A stretch of DNA of 64,000 bases. Source: Saccharopolyspora endophytica. GTDB lineage: Bacteria; Actinomycetota; Actinomycetes; Mycobacteriales; Pseudonocardiaceae. Under the pieces are notes generated by a model. It ran no database searches. It worked only from the letters and a program-made list of their open reading frames with translations, and was not told the DNA's origin. The number at the start of each line of letters is the position of its first letter. Within the stretch, counting starts at the first letter, position 1. The position numbers were made by a program, and so were the translations under genes. The stretch covers positions 108,712-172,711 of the forward strand of contig NZ_JAGPXE010000017.1 in the NCBI RefSeq assembly GCF_018070075.1. Reading direction: 5' to 3'. Shown one piece after another: positions 39,646 through 48,104 of this stretch.

Positions 39646-40569
39646 TCAACCCACGATCAACGGCCGGAGGGTGCGCTGGGCGATGCGCAGGCCCTGCGTG
39701 ATGCGTTCGTCGTCGCCGCCCCAGACGGGGTCCTCGTGCTCGACCGACAGCGTGCCGGTGAACCCGTGCTCGTAGAGCCGGTCCACGACCTTCGGCCAGT
39801 CGACCTGGCCGAGGCCGGGCACGCGGTAGCGCCACCAGCCCATGTCCCAGGGGTTGCCGCCCTTGTCGACCTTGCCGAAGAAGCCGTAGCGGTTGCGCGC
39901 CGCCGGGTCGAGCTCGACGTCCTTGGCCTGGGCGTGCACGATCCGGTCGATGTAGGGCGCGATGGTCTCCACCGGGTCGATCCCGATCCAGGTCAGGTGC
40001 GAGGGGTCCCAGTTGAGGTAGAAGCCCAGCGAGAACATCCACTCCCACAGCTCCGGCGAGTAGGCCAGGTTGCCGGGGTAGCCGTCGGGGTGCCAGCCCT
40101 CCATGACGCAGTTCTCGACGATGAGCTTCACACCCCGCTCACCGGCGTAGTCGACGAGTTCGGGCAGCACCCGCTGCCCTTCGGCGAGGTTGTCGGCGAC
40201 GGACTTGGTCCAGTCGCGGCCGATGAACGTCCCCACGTAAGGCACGCCGAGCGCCTGGGCGGCGTCGATGGAGTGCTTGAGGTGGGTGCGGATCTCCTCG
40301 CGGCGCGCGGGATCGGGGTGCAGGTTGTTCTCGTAGTAGGCGAACGCCGACAGCTCCAGGCCGTAGCGCTGGAAGAGGTCCTTGGTCGCGTCGACCTGCT
40401 CGGGGCCGAACTCGGCGACCGGCAGGTGGGCCGCTTCGAAGTCCCGGCCGCCGGTTCCCGGCCAGACCGCGACCTCCAGGGCCTCGTAACCGTTGTTCTT
40501 GGCCCAGCCGGCGCACTGCTCCAGCGTCCACTGCGGGAGGCAAGCGGTGAGCATTCCGAGTCGCATCAT
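39646..40569 (-). CDS. Sugar phosphate isomerase/epimerase-type TIM barrel (2)
   Basis: 307 residues. LGMLTACLPQWTLEQCAGWAKNNGYEALEVAVWPG, LELSAFAYYENNLHPDPARR, VPYVGTFIGRDW, VKLIVENCVMEGW (metal-binding Glu), FYLNWDPSHLTWIGIDP, IVHAQAKDVELDPA and GTLSVEHEDPVWG. The E..D-P-S-H..H-x-K-D..E pattern is that of a metal-dependent isomerase or 3-keto-sugar lyase/hydratase. Its start codon shares one base with the stop of the Gfo/Idh/MocA gene, so translation is coupled: oxidation by the dehydrogenase and processing by this barrel are likely consecutive. Confidence 0.87.
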   Translation of the reverse strand: MMRLGMLTACLPQWTLEQCAGWAKNNGYEALEVAVWPGTGGRDFEAAHLPVAEFGPEQVDATKDLFQRYGLELSAFAYYENNLHPDPARREEIRTHLKHSIDAAQALGVPYVGTFIGRDWTKSVADNLAEGQRVLPELVDYAGERGVKLIVENCVMEGWHPDGYPGNLAYSPELWEWMFSLGFYLNWDPSHLTWIGIDPVETIAPYIDRIVHAQAKDVELDPAARNRYGFFGKVDKGGNPWDMGWWRYRVPGLGQVDWPKVVDRLYEHGFTGTLSVEHEDPVWGGDDERITQGLRIAQRTLRPLIVG

Positions 40570-41699
40570 CACACCTTCGTCCAGGAGCCGTATCCGGATG
40601 CGCGCACGACCGCGTCGACCAGTCGGGCCGAGCGGAGTCCGTCGGTGAAAGTGGGGAGTCCTTCGGGGTCTCCGCCGTCGATCGCCGCGTAGGTGTCGGC
40701 GACGAAGGCGTCGAAGCAGTCGGCGTAGCCCTGCGCGTGCCCGGCGGGCAGCTTGGAGAGCCTGCGCTGCTCGGCCGACCCGGTGCCGATGTCGCGGGTG
40801 AGGACGCGGTTGCTCTCGGCGCCGCCGAGCCAGATCTGCTCGGGGTTCTCCTGGTCGAACACCGCGCTGCCGCCGGAACCGTCGAGCTCGAACCACAACC
40901 GGTTCTTCCGGCCCGCCGCGACCTGCGAGATCGTGGCCGAGGCGAGCACGCCGGAGCCGGTGCGCAGCAGCAGCGCCGCGGTGTCCTCGGTGCGCACCGC
41001 GACCCGCTCGCCGACCTCGCCGCTGGGGCCGCTGAAGCTGGCTCCCCCGGCGGCCGGGCGGGTGGGCACGGCGATGGAGAACTCGGCGAGGACGTCGGTG
41101 AAGGTCTCCCCCGACACCCACTGCACGAGGTCGCACCAGTGCGAGCCGATGTCGGCGAAGGCCCGCGACACCCCGCCCTGGTCGGGGTCGACGCGCCAGC
41201 CGGAGGCGTCCGGGTCGAGCATCCAGTCCTGCAGGTAGCTGCCGTGCAGCAGGTGCCAGTCACCGAACTCGCCGGCCTGCCGCCGCGCCCGGATCTCGCG
41301 GACCAGCGGGTGGTAGCGGTAGACGAAGGGCACGGTGGCGACGAGTCCGCTGGCGCCGGCGGCCGCGGCCATCCGCTCGGCCTCCTCCAGCGAGATCCCC
41401 AGCGGCTTCTCGCAGATCACGTGCTTGCCCGCGGCGAGCGCGGCTTCGGCGAACGGCGCGTGGGTGGCGTTGGGGGTGCAGATGTGCACCACGTCGACGC
41501 GGTCGTCGGCGAGGACCTCGTCGAAGGAGGCGAACGCGCAGACGTTCCACTCCCCCGCCTTCTCCAGCGAACGCTGCGGCGTGGACGCCAGCACTCCGGT
41601 GATCTCGGCGCCGGCGAGCAGCGCGGAGCGGCGGTGCACCTCGCCGATCATCCCGGCGCCCACGATCGCAGCGCCGCGCCTGGTGTTCCCAGGGCTCAC
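40569..41699 (-). CDS. Gfo/Idh/MocA-family sugar dehydrogenase (1)
   Basis: 376 residues. N-terminal Rossmann fold GAAIVGAGMIGEVHRRSALL, DVVHICTPNATHAPFAEAALAAGKHVICEKPLG (the E-K-P active-site motif, about residue 98), then the C-terminal beta-sheet domain with VSRAFADIGSHWCDLVQWV (catalytic D..H pair). Members oxidise sugars or inositols, often at C3, with a tightly held NAD. GTG 41699 has GAGGGAGG upstream. It is the first gene of a three-gene operon with the two barrels, divergent from a ROK regulator. Confidence 0.9.
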   Translation of the reverse strand: MSPGNTRRGAAIVGAGMIGEVHRRSALLAGAEITGVLASTPQRSLEKAGEWNVCAFASFDEVLADDRVDVVHICTPNATHAPFAEAALAAGKHVICEKPLGISLEEAERMAAAAGASGLVATVPFVYRYHPLVREIRARRQAGEFGDWHLLHGSYLQDWMLDPDASGWRVDPDQGGVSRAFADIGSHWCDLVQWVSGETFTDVLAEFSIAVPTRPAAGGASFSGPSGEVGERVAVRTEDTAALLLRTGSGVLASATISQVAAGRKNRLWFELDGSGGSAVFDQENPEQIWLGGAESNRVLTRDIGTGSAEQRRLSKLPAGHAQGYADCFDAFVADTYAAIDGGDPEGLPTFTDGLRSARLVDAVVRASGYGSWTKV

Positions 41700-41783
41700 G
41701 CGCCTGCCTCCCTCGGTCGGTTCCGATGTCAACGACGGGTGTCTCACGCCCGATTTTCGTCTTCACTCACGCTAGGACCCCAC

Positions 41784-41830
41784 ATTTATGCCGACAAGAG
41801 CTACAATTTATTTTCTTTTCGGTCATAAAT
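41784..41830. promoter_or_regulatory. AT-rich divergent operator region
   Basis: ATTTATG (41784-41790) and CATAAAT (41824-41830) form an inverted repeat across an unusually AT-rich stretch between the divergent dehydrogenase and ROK genes. The 33-nt spacing and location suggest a ROK repressor site controlling both directions. Confidence 0.45.
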
Positions 41831-41859
41831 AAGCGGTAAATACGGCAGAGGGGGCGACC

Positions 41860-43083
41860 GTGGGATGGGATCCCGTCCGGTTGACGGTGCCGAGGACGTC
41901 AGGGCGCGCTGACGCGGACCTGGTGCTCAGCGGGCTGACCAGGCTCATCGCCTCCGGCACGGCGGAGAGCCGCGCCGAGCTGGTCAAGCACACCGGCCTG
42001 GCCCGCTCCACCGTCAACAGCCACCTGGACGCGCTCATCGCGGCCGGGGTCGTCGCCGAGCGCGGCGCGCTCAGCGGAGGCGGCCGGGGACGTCCCGCGC
42101 ACCGGCTGGCGATCGCCCCGCGCGCCGGGGTCGTGCTCGCCGCCGACGTCGGCGCCCACAGCACCCGGCTGGCGGTGGCCGACCTCGGCCAGGACCTGCT
42201 CGCCGAGACGCAGGTGTCGCTGGACCTCTCGGTCGGGCCGGAGCAGGCGCTCGACGTGCTCACCGAGCACCTGCGGGACCTCCTGCGCAGCACCGACGTC
42301 GCCGCCGACGAGGTCAAAGCGCTGGTGATGGGGCTTCCCGGCCCGGTCGATCCGCGCATGGGCATGCCGGTGCGGCCGCCGATCATGCCCGGCTGGGACG
42401 GCTTCCCGGTCGGCGACACGATGGCCGACCGCTTCGACTGCACCGCCTCGGTCGACAACGACGTGAACCTGATGGCCCTCGGCGAGGCCCGCGCGCTGCC
42501 CGCCGAGGAGTCCCCGCTGCTGTTCCTCAAGATCGGCACCGGGATCGGCGGCGGCATCGTCTCGGCGACCGGAGAGCTGCACCGGGGTTCCGACGGCGCG
42601 GCCGGCGACATCGGGCACATCCGGGTGCCCGGCGCCGACGACGTGATCTGCCAGTGCGGCAACGTCGGCTGCGTGGAAGCGGTGGCCTCGGCCGACGCGG
42701 TGCTGCGCGGGCTGCGCGCCGAGTCGGGCGGGCCGGAGACGATAGAGGACCTGGCGCGACTGCTGCGCGACGGCGATGCGCTGGCCATCCGCAGGATTCG
42801 GGCCGCCGCGGCGACCATCGGCGAGGTGGTGGCGATGCTGGTGCACTTCTACAACCCGAAGCGGATCGTCCTAGGTGGACTGATCACCTCGGTCGGCGAC
42901 GACCTGCTCGCCGGGATCCGCAGCGTCGTCTACCGCCGGGCGCTGCCGCTGGCGACCCGGCACCTGTCGCTGGCCAACAGCACGCTGGGCCGCTCGGCGG
43001 GGCTGGCGGGCGCGGTCGTGGCGGGGATCGAGAACGTGCTGTCCCCCGAGGGGATTCACCGGCTGGTGCGCGACATGCCTTGA
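41860..43083 (+). CDS. ROK-family transcriptional regulator
   Basis: 407 residues. A winged helix at about 18-75 (LIASGTAESRAELVKHTGLARSTVNSHLDALIAAGVV) is fused to a ROK sugar-kinase-like domain. VLAADVGAHSTRLAVADL is the phosphate-1-type motif, IGTGIGGGIV the ATP/sugar loop, and CQCGNVGCVEA the zinc-binding C-x-C-G-x-x-G-C-x-E signature. The helix-turn-helix and the location between two divergent sugar operons mark it as the local repressor or activator, sensing the sugar or its phosphate. GTG 41860 follows a GAGGGGG site. Confidence 0.9.
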   Translation: MGWDPVRLTVPRTSGRADADLVLSGLTRLIASGTAESRAELVKHTGLARSTVNSHLDALIAAGVVAERGALSGGGRGRPAHRLAIAPRAGVVLAADVGAHSTRLAVADLGQDLLAETQVSLDLSVGPEQALDVLTEHLRDLLRSTDVAADEVKALVMGLPGPVDPRMGMPVRPPIMPGWDGFPVGDTMADRFDCTASVDNDVNLMALGEARALPAEESPLLFLKIGTGIGGGIVSATGELHRGSDGAAGDIGHIRVPGADDVICQCGNVGCVEAVASADAVLRGLRAESGGPETIEDLARLLRDGDALAIRRIRAAAATIGEVVAMLVHFYNPKRIVLGGLITSVGDDLLAGIRSVVYRRALPLATRHLSLANSTLGRSAGLAGAVVAGIENVLSPEGIHRLVRDMP

Positions 43084-43134
43084 CACCCGGTAACCGCGCC
43101 GCAACCATGTGATCGTCTCACGCCGCCGTTCGAC

Positions 43135-43163
43135 CGGTGACCGGGTTCGTCCCGGGATCACCG
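43135..43163 (+). terminator. Hairpin between ROK gene and ABC operon
   Basis: CGGTGA then CCGGG pair with CCCGG and TCACCG (43135-43163), giving an 11-bp stem with a 2-nt bulge and a 5-nt loop. It lies 52 nt after the ROK stop and 28 nt before the binding-protein start. It may end the ROK transcript or act as a leader hairpin. Confidence 0.45.
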
Positions 43164-43191
43164 CCGACGAACCGCGAAGCGGAGACATGCC

Positions 43192-44469
43192 ATGCCCTCA
43201 TCCCGGCCCTGGGCCGCGTTCGCCGTCGCGGCGCTGCTCCTCGGCGGCTGCGCGAGCCCTCCCCCGGCTGGTCCGCCGGGCGAGCACGCACCGCAGGTCG
43301 CAGTCGCAGAGCCCGGATCGGCCCAGGGCGCTCGCGGCGAGGTCACCATCTGCGGGGTCCGCAACACCGGAGTCTTCGAGCACCTCACCCAGGAGTTCAA
43401 CGCGCGCGGTGGTGGGCTCAGCGCGCGCTACGTCGAGATCGGCCAGGACACCGACTCCACCCGCGCGCAGGCGTTGCAGCGGCTCGAAGGCGGGTCGTCG
43501 GAGTGCGACATCTACCTCACCGACGTGACCTGGACCAGCGAGTGGGCGACGCAGGGCTGGCTGCTCGACCACAGCAGGCTCACCGAACGGCACCGCGACG
43601 AGCTGATGCCGTCGACGTGGGAAACGGTGCGCTACGCCGGGCGCGACTGGGCGGTCCCCTTCTACACCAACGCCGGACTGCTGTTCTACCGCGCCGACCG
43701 GGTTCCGCCGCCCACGACCTGGCGCGAGGTCTACGCCCAGGCCGGGCAGGACCGCTCGAAGCGGGTGCAGATGCAGGCCAAGCGCTACGAGGGCCTCACC
43801 GCGAACTTCCTGGAACTGCTCTACTCCGCAGGCGGTTCGGTGATCGACGACTCCGGCCGGGTCACCGTCGACTCGCCGCAGACCCGCGCGGTGCTGCGCT
43901 TGATGGCGCAGGGCGTGGACTCCGGGGCGATCGACCGCGCGTGCCTGACCTACGACGAGGACTACGCCCGCCGCGCCTACGAGTCCGGATCAGCCGGGTA
44001 CCTGCGCCAATGGCCCAGCGCGCACAAGCTCATCAGCGAGACCTCGGCGGGACCTGTCACCCGAGCGGCGGCGTTGCCCGCCTTCGACGAGGGCAGCCGG
44101 CCGGCCGCGGTGCTCGGCGGCTGGAACCTGGCCATCGCCGCCAAGTCCGACGACCCTGGTGCGGCGGTCGCGCTCATCGACTACGCGACCAGCGCGGAGT
44201 TCCAGAAGAAGATGGTGATGCGCACCGCCCAGGCCCCGGTGTTCGCCGCGCTCTACGACGACCCCGAGGTGCGCGCCGAGCTGCCGTTCATCCCGCAGCT
44301 CAAGGAGTCGCTGCTGCACGCGAAACCGCGTCCGCGCTCGCCGGTGTACGCCCAGGTGTCGCGAGCGATCTACGACAACGCCTACGAGGTGATCTCCGGG
44401 CAGACCGACGTCGAGTCGGGCGTGCGGAAGATGGCGGCGGACGTCGAGTCCGCGCAGGAGACGTTCTGA
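43192..44469 (+). CDS. ABC sugar transporter substrate-binding lipoprotein
   Basis: 425 residues. Lipoprotein signal with lipobox LLLGGC (cysteine about 20) followed by a Pro/Ala linker. The family-1 binding fold shows VTICGVRNTGVFEHLTQEFNARGGG, CDIYLTDVTWTSEWATQGWLLD, WAVPFYTNAGLLFYRADRVPPPTTWREVYAQA and LGGWNLAIAAKSDDPGAAVALIDYATSAEFQKKM. The arrangement resembles trehalose/maltose-type (ThuE, LpqY) proteins; the exact ligand is unknown. ATG 43192 has GGAG 7 nt upstream. The permease gene's ATG overlaps the stop. Confidence 0.88.
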   Translation: MPSSRPWAAFAVAALLLGGCASPPPAGPPGEHAPQVAVAEPGSAQGARGEVTICGVRNTGVFEHLTQEFNARGGGLSARYVEIGQDTDSTRAQALQRLEGGSSECDIYLTDVTWTSEWATQGWLLDHSRLTERHRDELMPSTWETVRYAGRDWAVPFYTNAGLLFYRADRVPPPTTWREVYAQAGQDRSKRVQMQAKRYEGLTANFLELLYSAGGSVIDDSGRVTVDSPQTRAVLRLMAQGVDSGAIDRACLTYDEDYARRAYESGSAGYLRQWPSAHKLISETSAGPVTRAAALPAFDEGSRPAAVLGGWNLAIAAKSDDPGAAVALIDYATSAEFQKKMVMRTAQAPVFAALYDDPEVRAELPFIPQLKESLLHAKPRPRSPVYAQVSRAIYDNAYEVISGQTDVESGVRKMAADVESAQETF

Positions 44470-45368
44470 TGAGCCGCGTCGACGCCCAGCAGCGGCGCAC
44501 CGCGGTGTGGATGGTCTCCCCCGCGCTGGTGATCATGTTCCTGGTCGCCGCGGTTCCGATCGGCTACGCGATCTGGTTGTCGCTCAACGTCTACAGCGTC
44601 CGGCGGGCGGGTCTGTCGCACTTCGTCGGCCTGACCAACTACTGGAACGCGCTGGTCTCCGAGCAGTGGTGGCGTGCGTTCGGGCAGACCTTCCTGTTCG
44701 CCTTCACCTCCGTCGCGCTCGAAGTGGTCATCGGGGTGGCGATGGCGCTGCTGCTCAACGTGGCGTTCCGGGGCCGCGACCTGCTGCGCTCGGTGCTGCT
44801 GGTGCCCTACGCGGTGCTGACGGTGGTCTCGGCGATCACCTGGCAGGCCATGTTCGAGTCCAACCTCGGCCTGGTCACCGGCCTGCTGCGCGCCCTCGGC
44901 CTGCCCGGCGGCGAGCAGGTGTGGCTGGCCGAACCCGGCTACGCGATGGCCGTGATCATCGCCGCGGACGTCTGGAAGACCGCGCCGTTCGTCGCGCTGC
45001 TGGTGCTGGCCGGGTTGCAGGTCATCCCCGGCGACGTCTACGAGGCGGCGGACCTGGACGGGGCGAGCCGCCTGCAGACGTTCTGGCGGGTCACGCTGCC
45101 GCTGCTGCGCCCGGCGATCGCCCTGGCGGCGATCTTCCGGTTGCTCGACGCGCTGCGGATCTTCGACCTGCCGTTCGTGCTGACCAAGGGCTCCAACGGC
45201 ACCGAGACGATGTCCATGATCGCCTACCAGGAGCTGCGCGAGCAGCGGCTGATCGGGCAGGGCTCGGCGCTGTCGATCCTCACCTTCATCACCGTCATGG
45301 CCGTGTCGCTGGTCTACATCCGCTTCGCAGGCGGCAACATTCGCGACGTCGCGGAGGAGAAGTCATGA
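44469..45368 (+). CDS. ABC sugar transporter permease (MalF type)
   Basis: 299 residues, six transmembrane helices. YEAADLDGASRLQTFWRVTLPLL (about 195-217) is the EAA loop that contacts the ATPase. The first helix is WMVSPALVIMFLVAAVPIGYAIWLSL. The start ATG shares its A with the stop of the binding protein; the stop overlaps the next permease start (ATGA). No ATPase gene is in the operon, so a shared MsiK-type ATPase elsewhere is probably used, as is common in actinobacteria. Confidence 0.9.
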   Translation: MSRVDAQQRRTAVWMVSPALVIMFLVAAVPIGYAIWLSLNVYSVRRAGLSHFVGLTNYWNALVSEQWWRAFGQTFLFAFTSVALEVVIGVAMALLLNVAFRGRDLLRSVLLVPYAVLTVVSAITWQAMFESNLGLVTGLLRALGLPGGEQVWLAEPGYAMAVIIAADVWKTAPFVALLVLAGLQVIPGDVYEAADLDGASRLQTFWRVTLPLLRPAIALAAIFRLLDALRIFDLPFVLTKGSNGTETMSMIAYQELREQRLIGQGSALSILTFITVMAVSLVYIRFAGGNIRDVAEEKS

Positions 45369-46180
45369 GCCGCCCCGTGGTCCTGCTGTTCGGGCTGGTG
45401 GTGATGCTGGCCTCGCTGGTGCCGTTCTACTGGCTGGTCAACACCTCGCTCAAGACCGGCGCCGAGCTGTCCTCGGGTTCGCTGGTGCCCGGTTCGCCGT
45501 CGCTGCGGAACTACCTGGACGTGCTGGCCGACGAGGACTTCCTGACGGCGCTGGGCAATTCGCTGGTGGTCGGGGTGGTGACGACCGCGCTGGCGCTGCT
45601 GCTGGCCTCGTTCGCCGCCTACGCGCTGGCACGGCTGAAGCTGCCGCGCAAGGGCATCGTCCTCGGGCTGGTGCTGTCGGTGACGACGTTCCCGGTGATC
45701 GCCATCGCCGCGCCGATGTTCACGATCTGGCGCGACATCGGCCTCTACGACACCCTCGCCGGGCTGATCATCCCGAAGCTGACCTTCGCGCTGCCGATGG
45801 CGATCTTCGTGCTCACCTCGTTCTTCCGCGAGATCCCGTTCGAGCTGGAGGAATCCGCGCTGATCGACGGGGCGAGCCCGTTCACCGCGTTCCGCGCGGT
45901 GATCCTGCCGCTGGCCGTGCCCGGCATCGCCACCACGGCGATCCTGGTGTTCATCTCGGTGTGGAACGAATTCCTGCTGGCGGTCACGCTCACCTCCACG
46001 CCGGAGGCCCGGACCGTTCCGGTCGCCATCGCCTACTTCTCCGGAACGAGCGATTTCGACCACCCGATCGGCACTATCAGCGCGGCCTCCGTGCTCGTCA
46101 CCCTGCCACTGCTGGTACTCGTGCTGGTCTTCCAGAAGCGCATCGTGGCCGGTCTCACCGCCGGCGCGATCAAGGGCTGA
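45365..46180 (+). CDS. ABC sugar transporter permease (MalG type)
   Basis: 271 residues, six transmembrane helices. LEESALIDGASPFTAFRAVILPLAVPG is the EAA loop, and PFYWLVNTSLKTGAEL the periplasmic start typical of MalG-like subunits. It pairs with the upstream permease. The next gene (dehydrogenase) begins 27 nt downstream behind its own GAAGGAG. Confidence 0.9.
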   Translation: MSRPVVLLFGLVVMLASLVPFYWLVNTSLKTGAELSSGSLVPGSPSLRNYLDVLADEDFLTALGNSLVVGVVTTALALLLASFAAYALARLKLPRKGIVLGLVLSVTTFPVIAIAAPMFTIWRDIGLYDTLAGLIIPKLTFALPMAIFVLTSFFREIPFELEESALIDGASPFTAFRAVILPLAVPGIATTAILVFISVWNEFLLAVTLTSTPEARTVPVAIAYFSGTSDFDHPIGTISAASVLVTLPLLVLVLVFQKRIVAGLTAGAIKG

Positions 46181-46207
46181 AGCCACCGCAGAAGAAGGAG
46201 TCCCTTG

Positions 46208-47290
46208 ATGAGTGACCCCACGTTCCGGGTCGGAGTCGTCGGCGTCGGCTGGGCTGGGCAGCAGCACCTCGCCGCCTACCAGGCGCTGCCCAACGTTGAG
46301 ATCGTGGCGATCGCCGGACAGGAGGCCGACATGCTGGCCTCGCTCGGCGAGCAGTACGGCGCACCGCACCTGTTCGAGAGCTGGGAGCAGCTCGTCGAGC
46401 TTCCCGACCTGGACGCGGTGAGCATCGCGGTGCCCAACTTCCTGCACGCCCCGATCGCCGTCGCCGCGCTCAAGCGCGGACTGCACGTGCTCAGCGAGAA
46501 GCCGTTGGCCCGCAACGGCATCGAGGGCAGGCAGATGGTCGACGCGGCGCGTTCGGCCGGCCGGGTGCTCGACGTGGCGTTCAACCACCGGCTGCGCGGC
46601 GACATCCAGACCCTCGGCGGGATCATCCAGAGCGGCGAGCTCGGACGGCCCTACTACGCCAAGGCGTCCTGGATGCGGCGGCGCGGCATCCCCAAGATCG
46701 GCAGCTGGTTCACCAACCGCGAGATGGCCGGTGGCGGGCCGCTGGCCGACATCGGCGTGCACGTGCTGGACTACGCGCTGTTCCTGCTCGGCGAGCCGAA
46801 GGTGGAGTCGGTGAGCGCGGTGACCTACGCCGAGCTGGGTCCGCGCAACATCGGCGGCATGAAGTGGGAAACCGCCCAGGCCAAGGGCGGTTTCGAGGTG
46901 GAGGACTTCGCCTCGGCGTTCATCCGGCTCGAAGGCGGCGGGACGCTGGTGCTGGAGACCTCGTGGGCGGCGTTCCGCAATCCCACCGACCTCATCGACT
47001 TCAGCGTCCTGGGCACCGAGGGCGGCGCCGAGCTCAGGGCGGTGGGCGCCACCAAGGCGCAGGTCGGTGACCTGCACGTCTACCGGGACGTCGACGGCGA
47101 GATCGCCGACTACCAGCCCAGCGCCGAACCCGGGCGCGCGCACGCCGCGGTGGTGGAGAACTTCGTGCGGCTGCTGGGTTCTCCGCAGGAGTGGCCGGAC
47201 AACGACGGCTCGCAGGCGCTGCGCCGCGCGGAGGTCATCGACGCCTGCTACCTCTCGGCCGCCGAGAAGCGGGAGGTGGCGGTCGCGTGA
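46208..47290 (+). CDS. Gfo/Idh/MocA-family sugar dehydrogenase (2)
   Basis: 360 residues. RVGVVGVGWAGQQHLAAYQAL (NAD site), DAVSIAVPNFLHAPIAVAALKRGLHVLSEKPLA (E-K-P motif about residue 98), and MAGGGPLADIGVHVLDYALFLLG (catalytic D-x-G-x-H-x-x-D). It fits ThuB or keto-sugar-forming dehydrogenases. ATG 46208 is chosen because GAAGGAG lies 7 nt upstream; a TTG three bases earlier adds one residue. GTGA overlap with thuA-like gene suggests consecutive action on the imported disaccharide or its derivative. Confidence 0.9.
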   Translation: MSDPTFRVGVVGVGWAGQQHLAAYQALPNVEIVAIAGQEADMLASLGEQYGAPHLFESWEQLVELPDLDAVSIAVPNFLHAPIAVAALKRGLHVLSEKPLARNGIEGRQMVDAARSAGRVLDVAFNHRLRGDIQTLGGIIQSGELGRPYYAKASWMRRRGIPKIGSWFTNREMAGGGPLADIGVHVLDYALFLLGEPKVESVSAVTYAELGPRNIGGMKWETAQAKGGFEVEDFASAFIRLEGGGTLVLETSWAAFRNPTDLIDFSVLGTEGGAELRAVGATKAQVGDLHVYRDVDGEIADYQPSAEPGRAHAAVVENFVRLLGSPQEWPDNDGSQALRRAEVIDACYLSAAEKREVAVA

Positions 47291-48021
47291 GCGGTCTGCG
47301 CATCACGGTCTGGAACGAGGGCGTGCACGAGGCCGAGCAGGACCCTCCGGTGATGGCCGAGATCTACCCGGACGGCATCCACGGCGCCCTCGCCGAGGGG
47401 ATCCGGCAGGGGCTGCCGGAGGCCTCGGTGCGCACCGCCCTGCTGGCCGACCCGGAGCACGGGCTGCCCGAGGAGGTGCTGGCCGACACCGACGTGCTGC
47501 TGTGGTGGGGCCACCGCGCGCACGGTCAGGTCGACGAGGCGGTGGTGGATCGGGTGCAGCGGCACGTCCTGGGCGGCATGGGGCTGCTGGTGCTGCACTC
47601 CGGGCACTTCTCGAAGATCTTCCAGCGGCTGCTGGGCACGACCTGCTCGCTGGGCTGGCGGGACGCGGCCGAGCAGGAGCTGGTGTGGACGGTCGCCCCG
47701 CACCACCCGATCACCGAGGGCGTGCCGAACCCGCTGGTCATCCCGGAGCAGGAGACCTACAGCGAGTTCTTCGACATCCCCGCGCCGGACGAGCTGCTCT
47801 TCATCTCGTCCTTCGACGGCGGTGAGGTGTTCCGGTCGGGCGTGACGTTCTTCCGGGGTCACGGCCGGATCTTCTACTTCAGCCCCGGCGATCAGCGCTA
47901 CCCCGTCTACCACCAGCCGGAGATCCGCAGAGTGCTCACCAACGGCATCCGCTGGGCCGCCCAGCCGGGCCGCCCCCGCACGGCTCCCGACGTCGCCAAG
48001 CTCGACCGCCACTGGCGCTGA
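47287..48021 (+). CDS. ThuA-like protein (trehalose utilisation, class I amidotransferase-like fold)
   Basis: 244 residues. RITVWNEGVHEAEQDPPVMAEIYPDGIHGALAEGIRQ, VLLWWGHRAHGQVDEAVVDRVQRHVLGGMGLLVLHSGHFSKIFQRLLG, HHPITEGVPNPLVIPEQETYSEFF, and RSGVTFFRGHGRIFYFSPGD carry the ThuA signatures. ThuA and ThuB proteins act in rhizobial trehalose catabolism through 3-keto-trehalose. Here ThuA lies after an ABC importer and a ThuB-like dehydrogenase, so a 3-keto-disaccharide pathway is plausible. GTG start overlaps the dehydrogenase stop. Confidence 0.88.
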   Translation: MSGLRITVWNEGVHEAEQDPPVMAEIYPDGIHGALAEGIRQGLPEASVRTALLADPEHGLPEEVLADTDVLLWWGHRAHGQVDEAVVDRVQRHVLGGMGLLVLHSGHFSKIFQRLLGTTCSLGWRDAAEQELVWTVAPHHPITEGVPNPLVIPEQETYSEFFDIPAPDELLFISSFDGGEVFRSGVTFFRGHGRIFYFSPGDQRYPVYHQPEIRRVLTNGIRWAAQPGRPRTAPDVAKLDRHWR

Positions 48022-48032
48022 CCAGCCCCGTT

Positions 48033-48092
48033 CGAATTTCGCGCGAAATTCGAGGCCGAAACCTGCCGTTCGAATTTCGCGCGAAATTCGAA
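48033..48092. repeat. Twin perfect palindromes between convergent genes
   Basis: A 20-bp perfect palindrome (48033-48052, core CGAATTTCGCGCGAAATTCG) and a 24-bp perfect palindrome with the same core plus two flanking T/A pairs (48069-48092), 38 bp centre to centre. They sit between the ThuA stop (48021) and the end of the opposing MpaB-type gene (48105). A double bidirectional terminator or protein-binding element is likely. Neither palindrome has unpaired loop bases. Confidence 0.75.
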
Positions 48093-48104
48093 TCCCTCAC
48101 CCGG

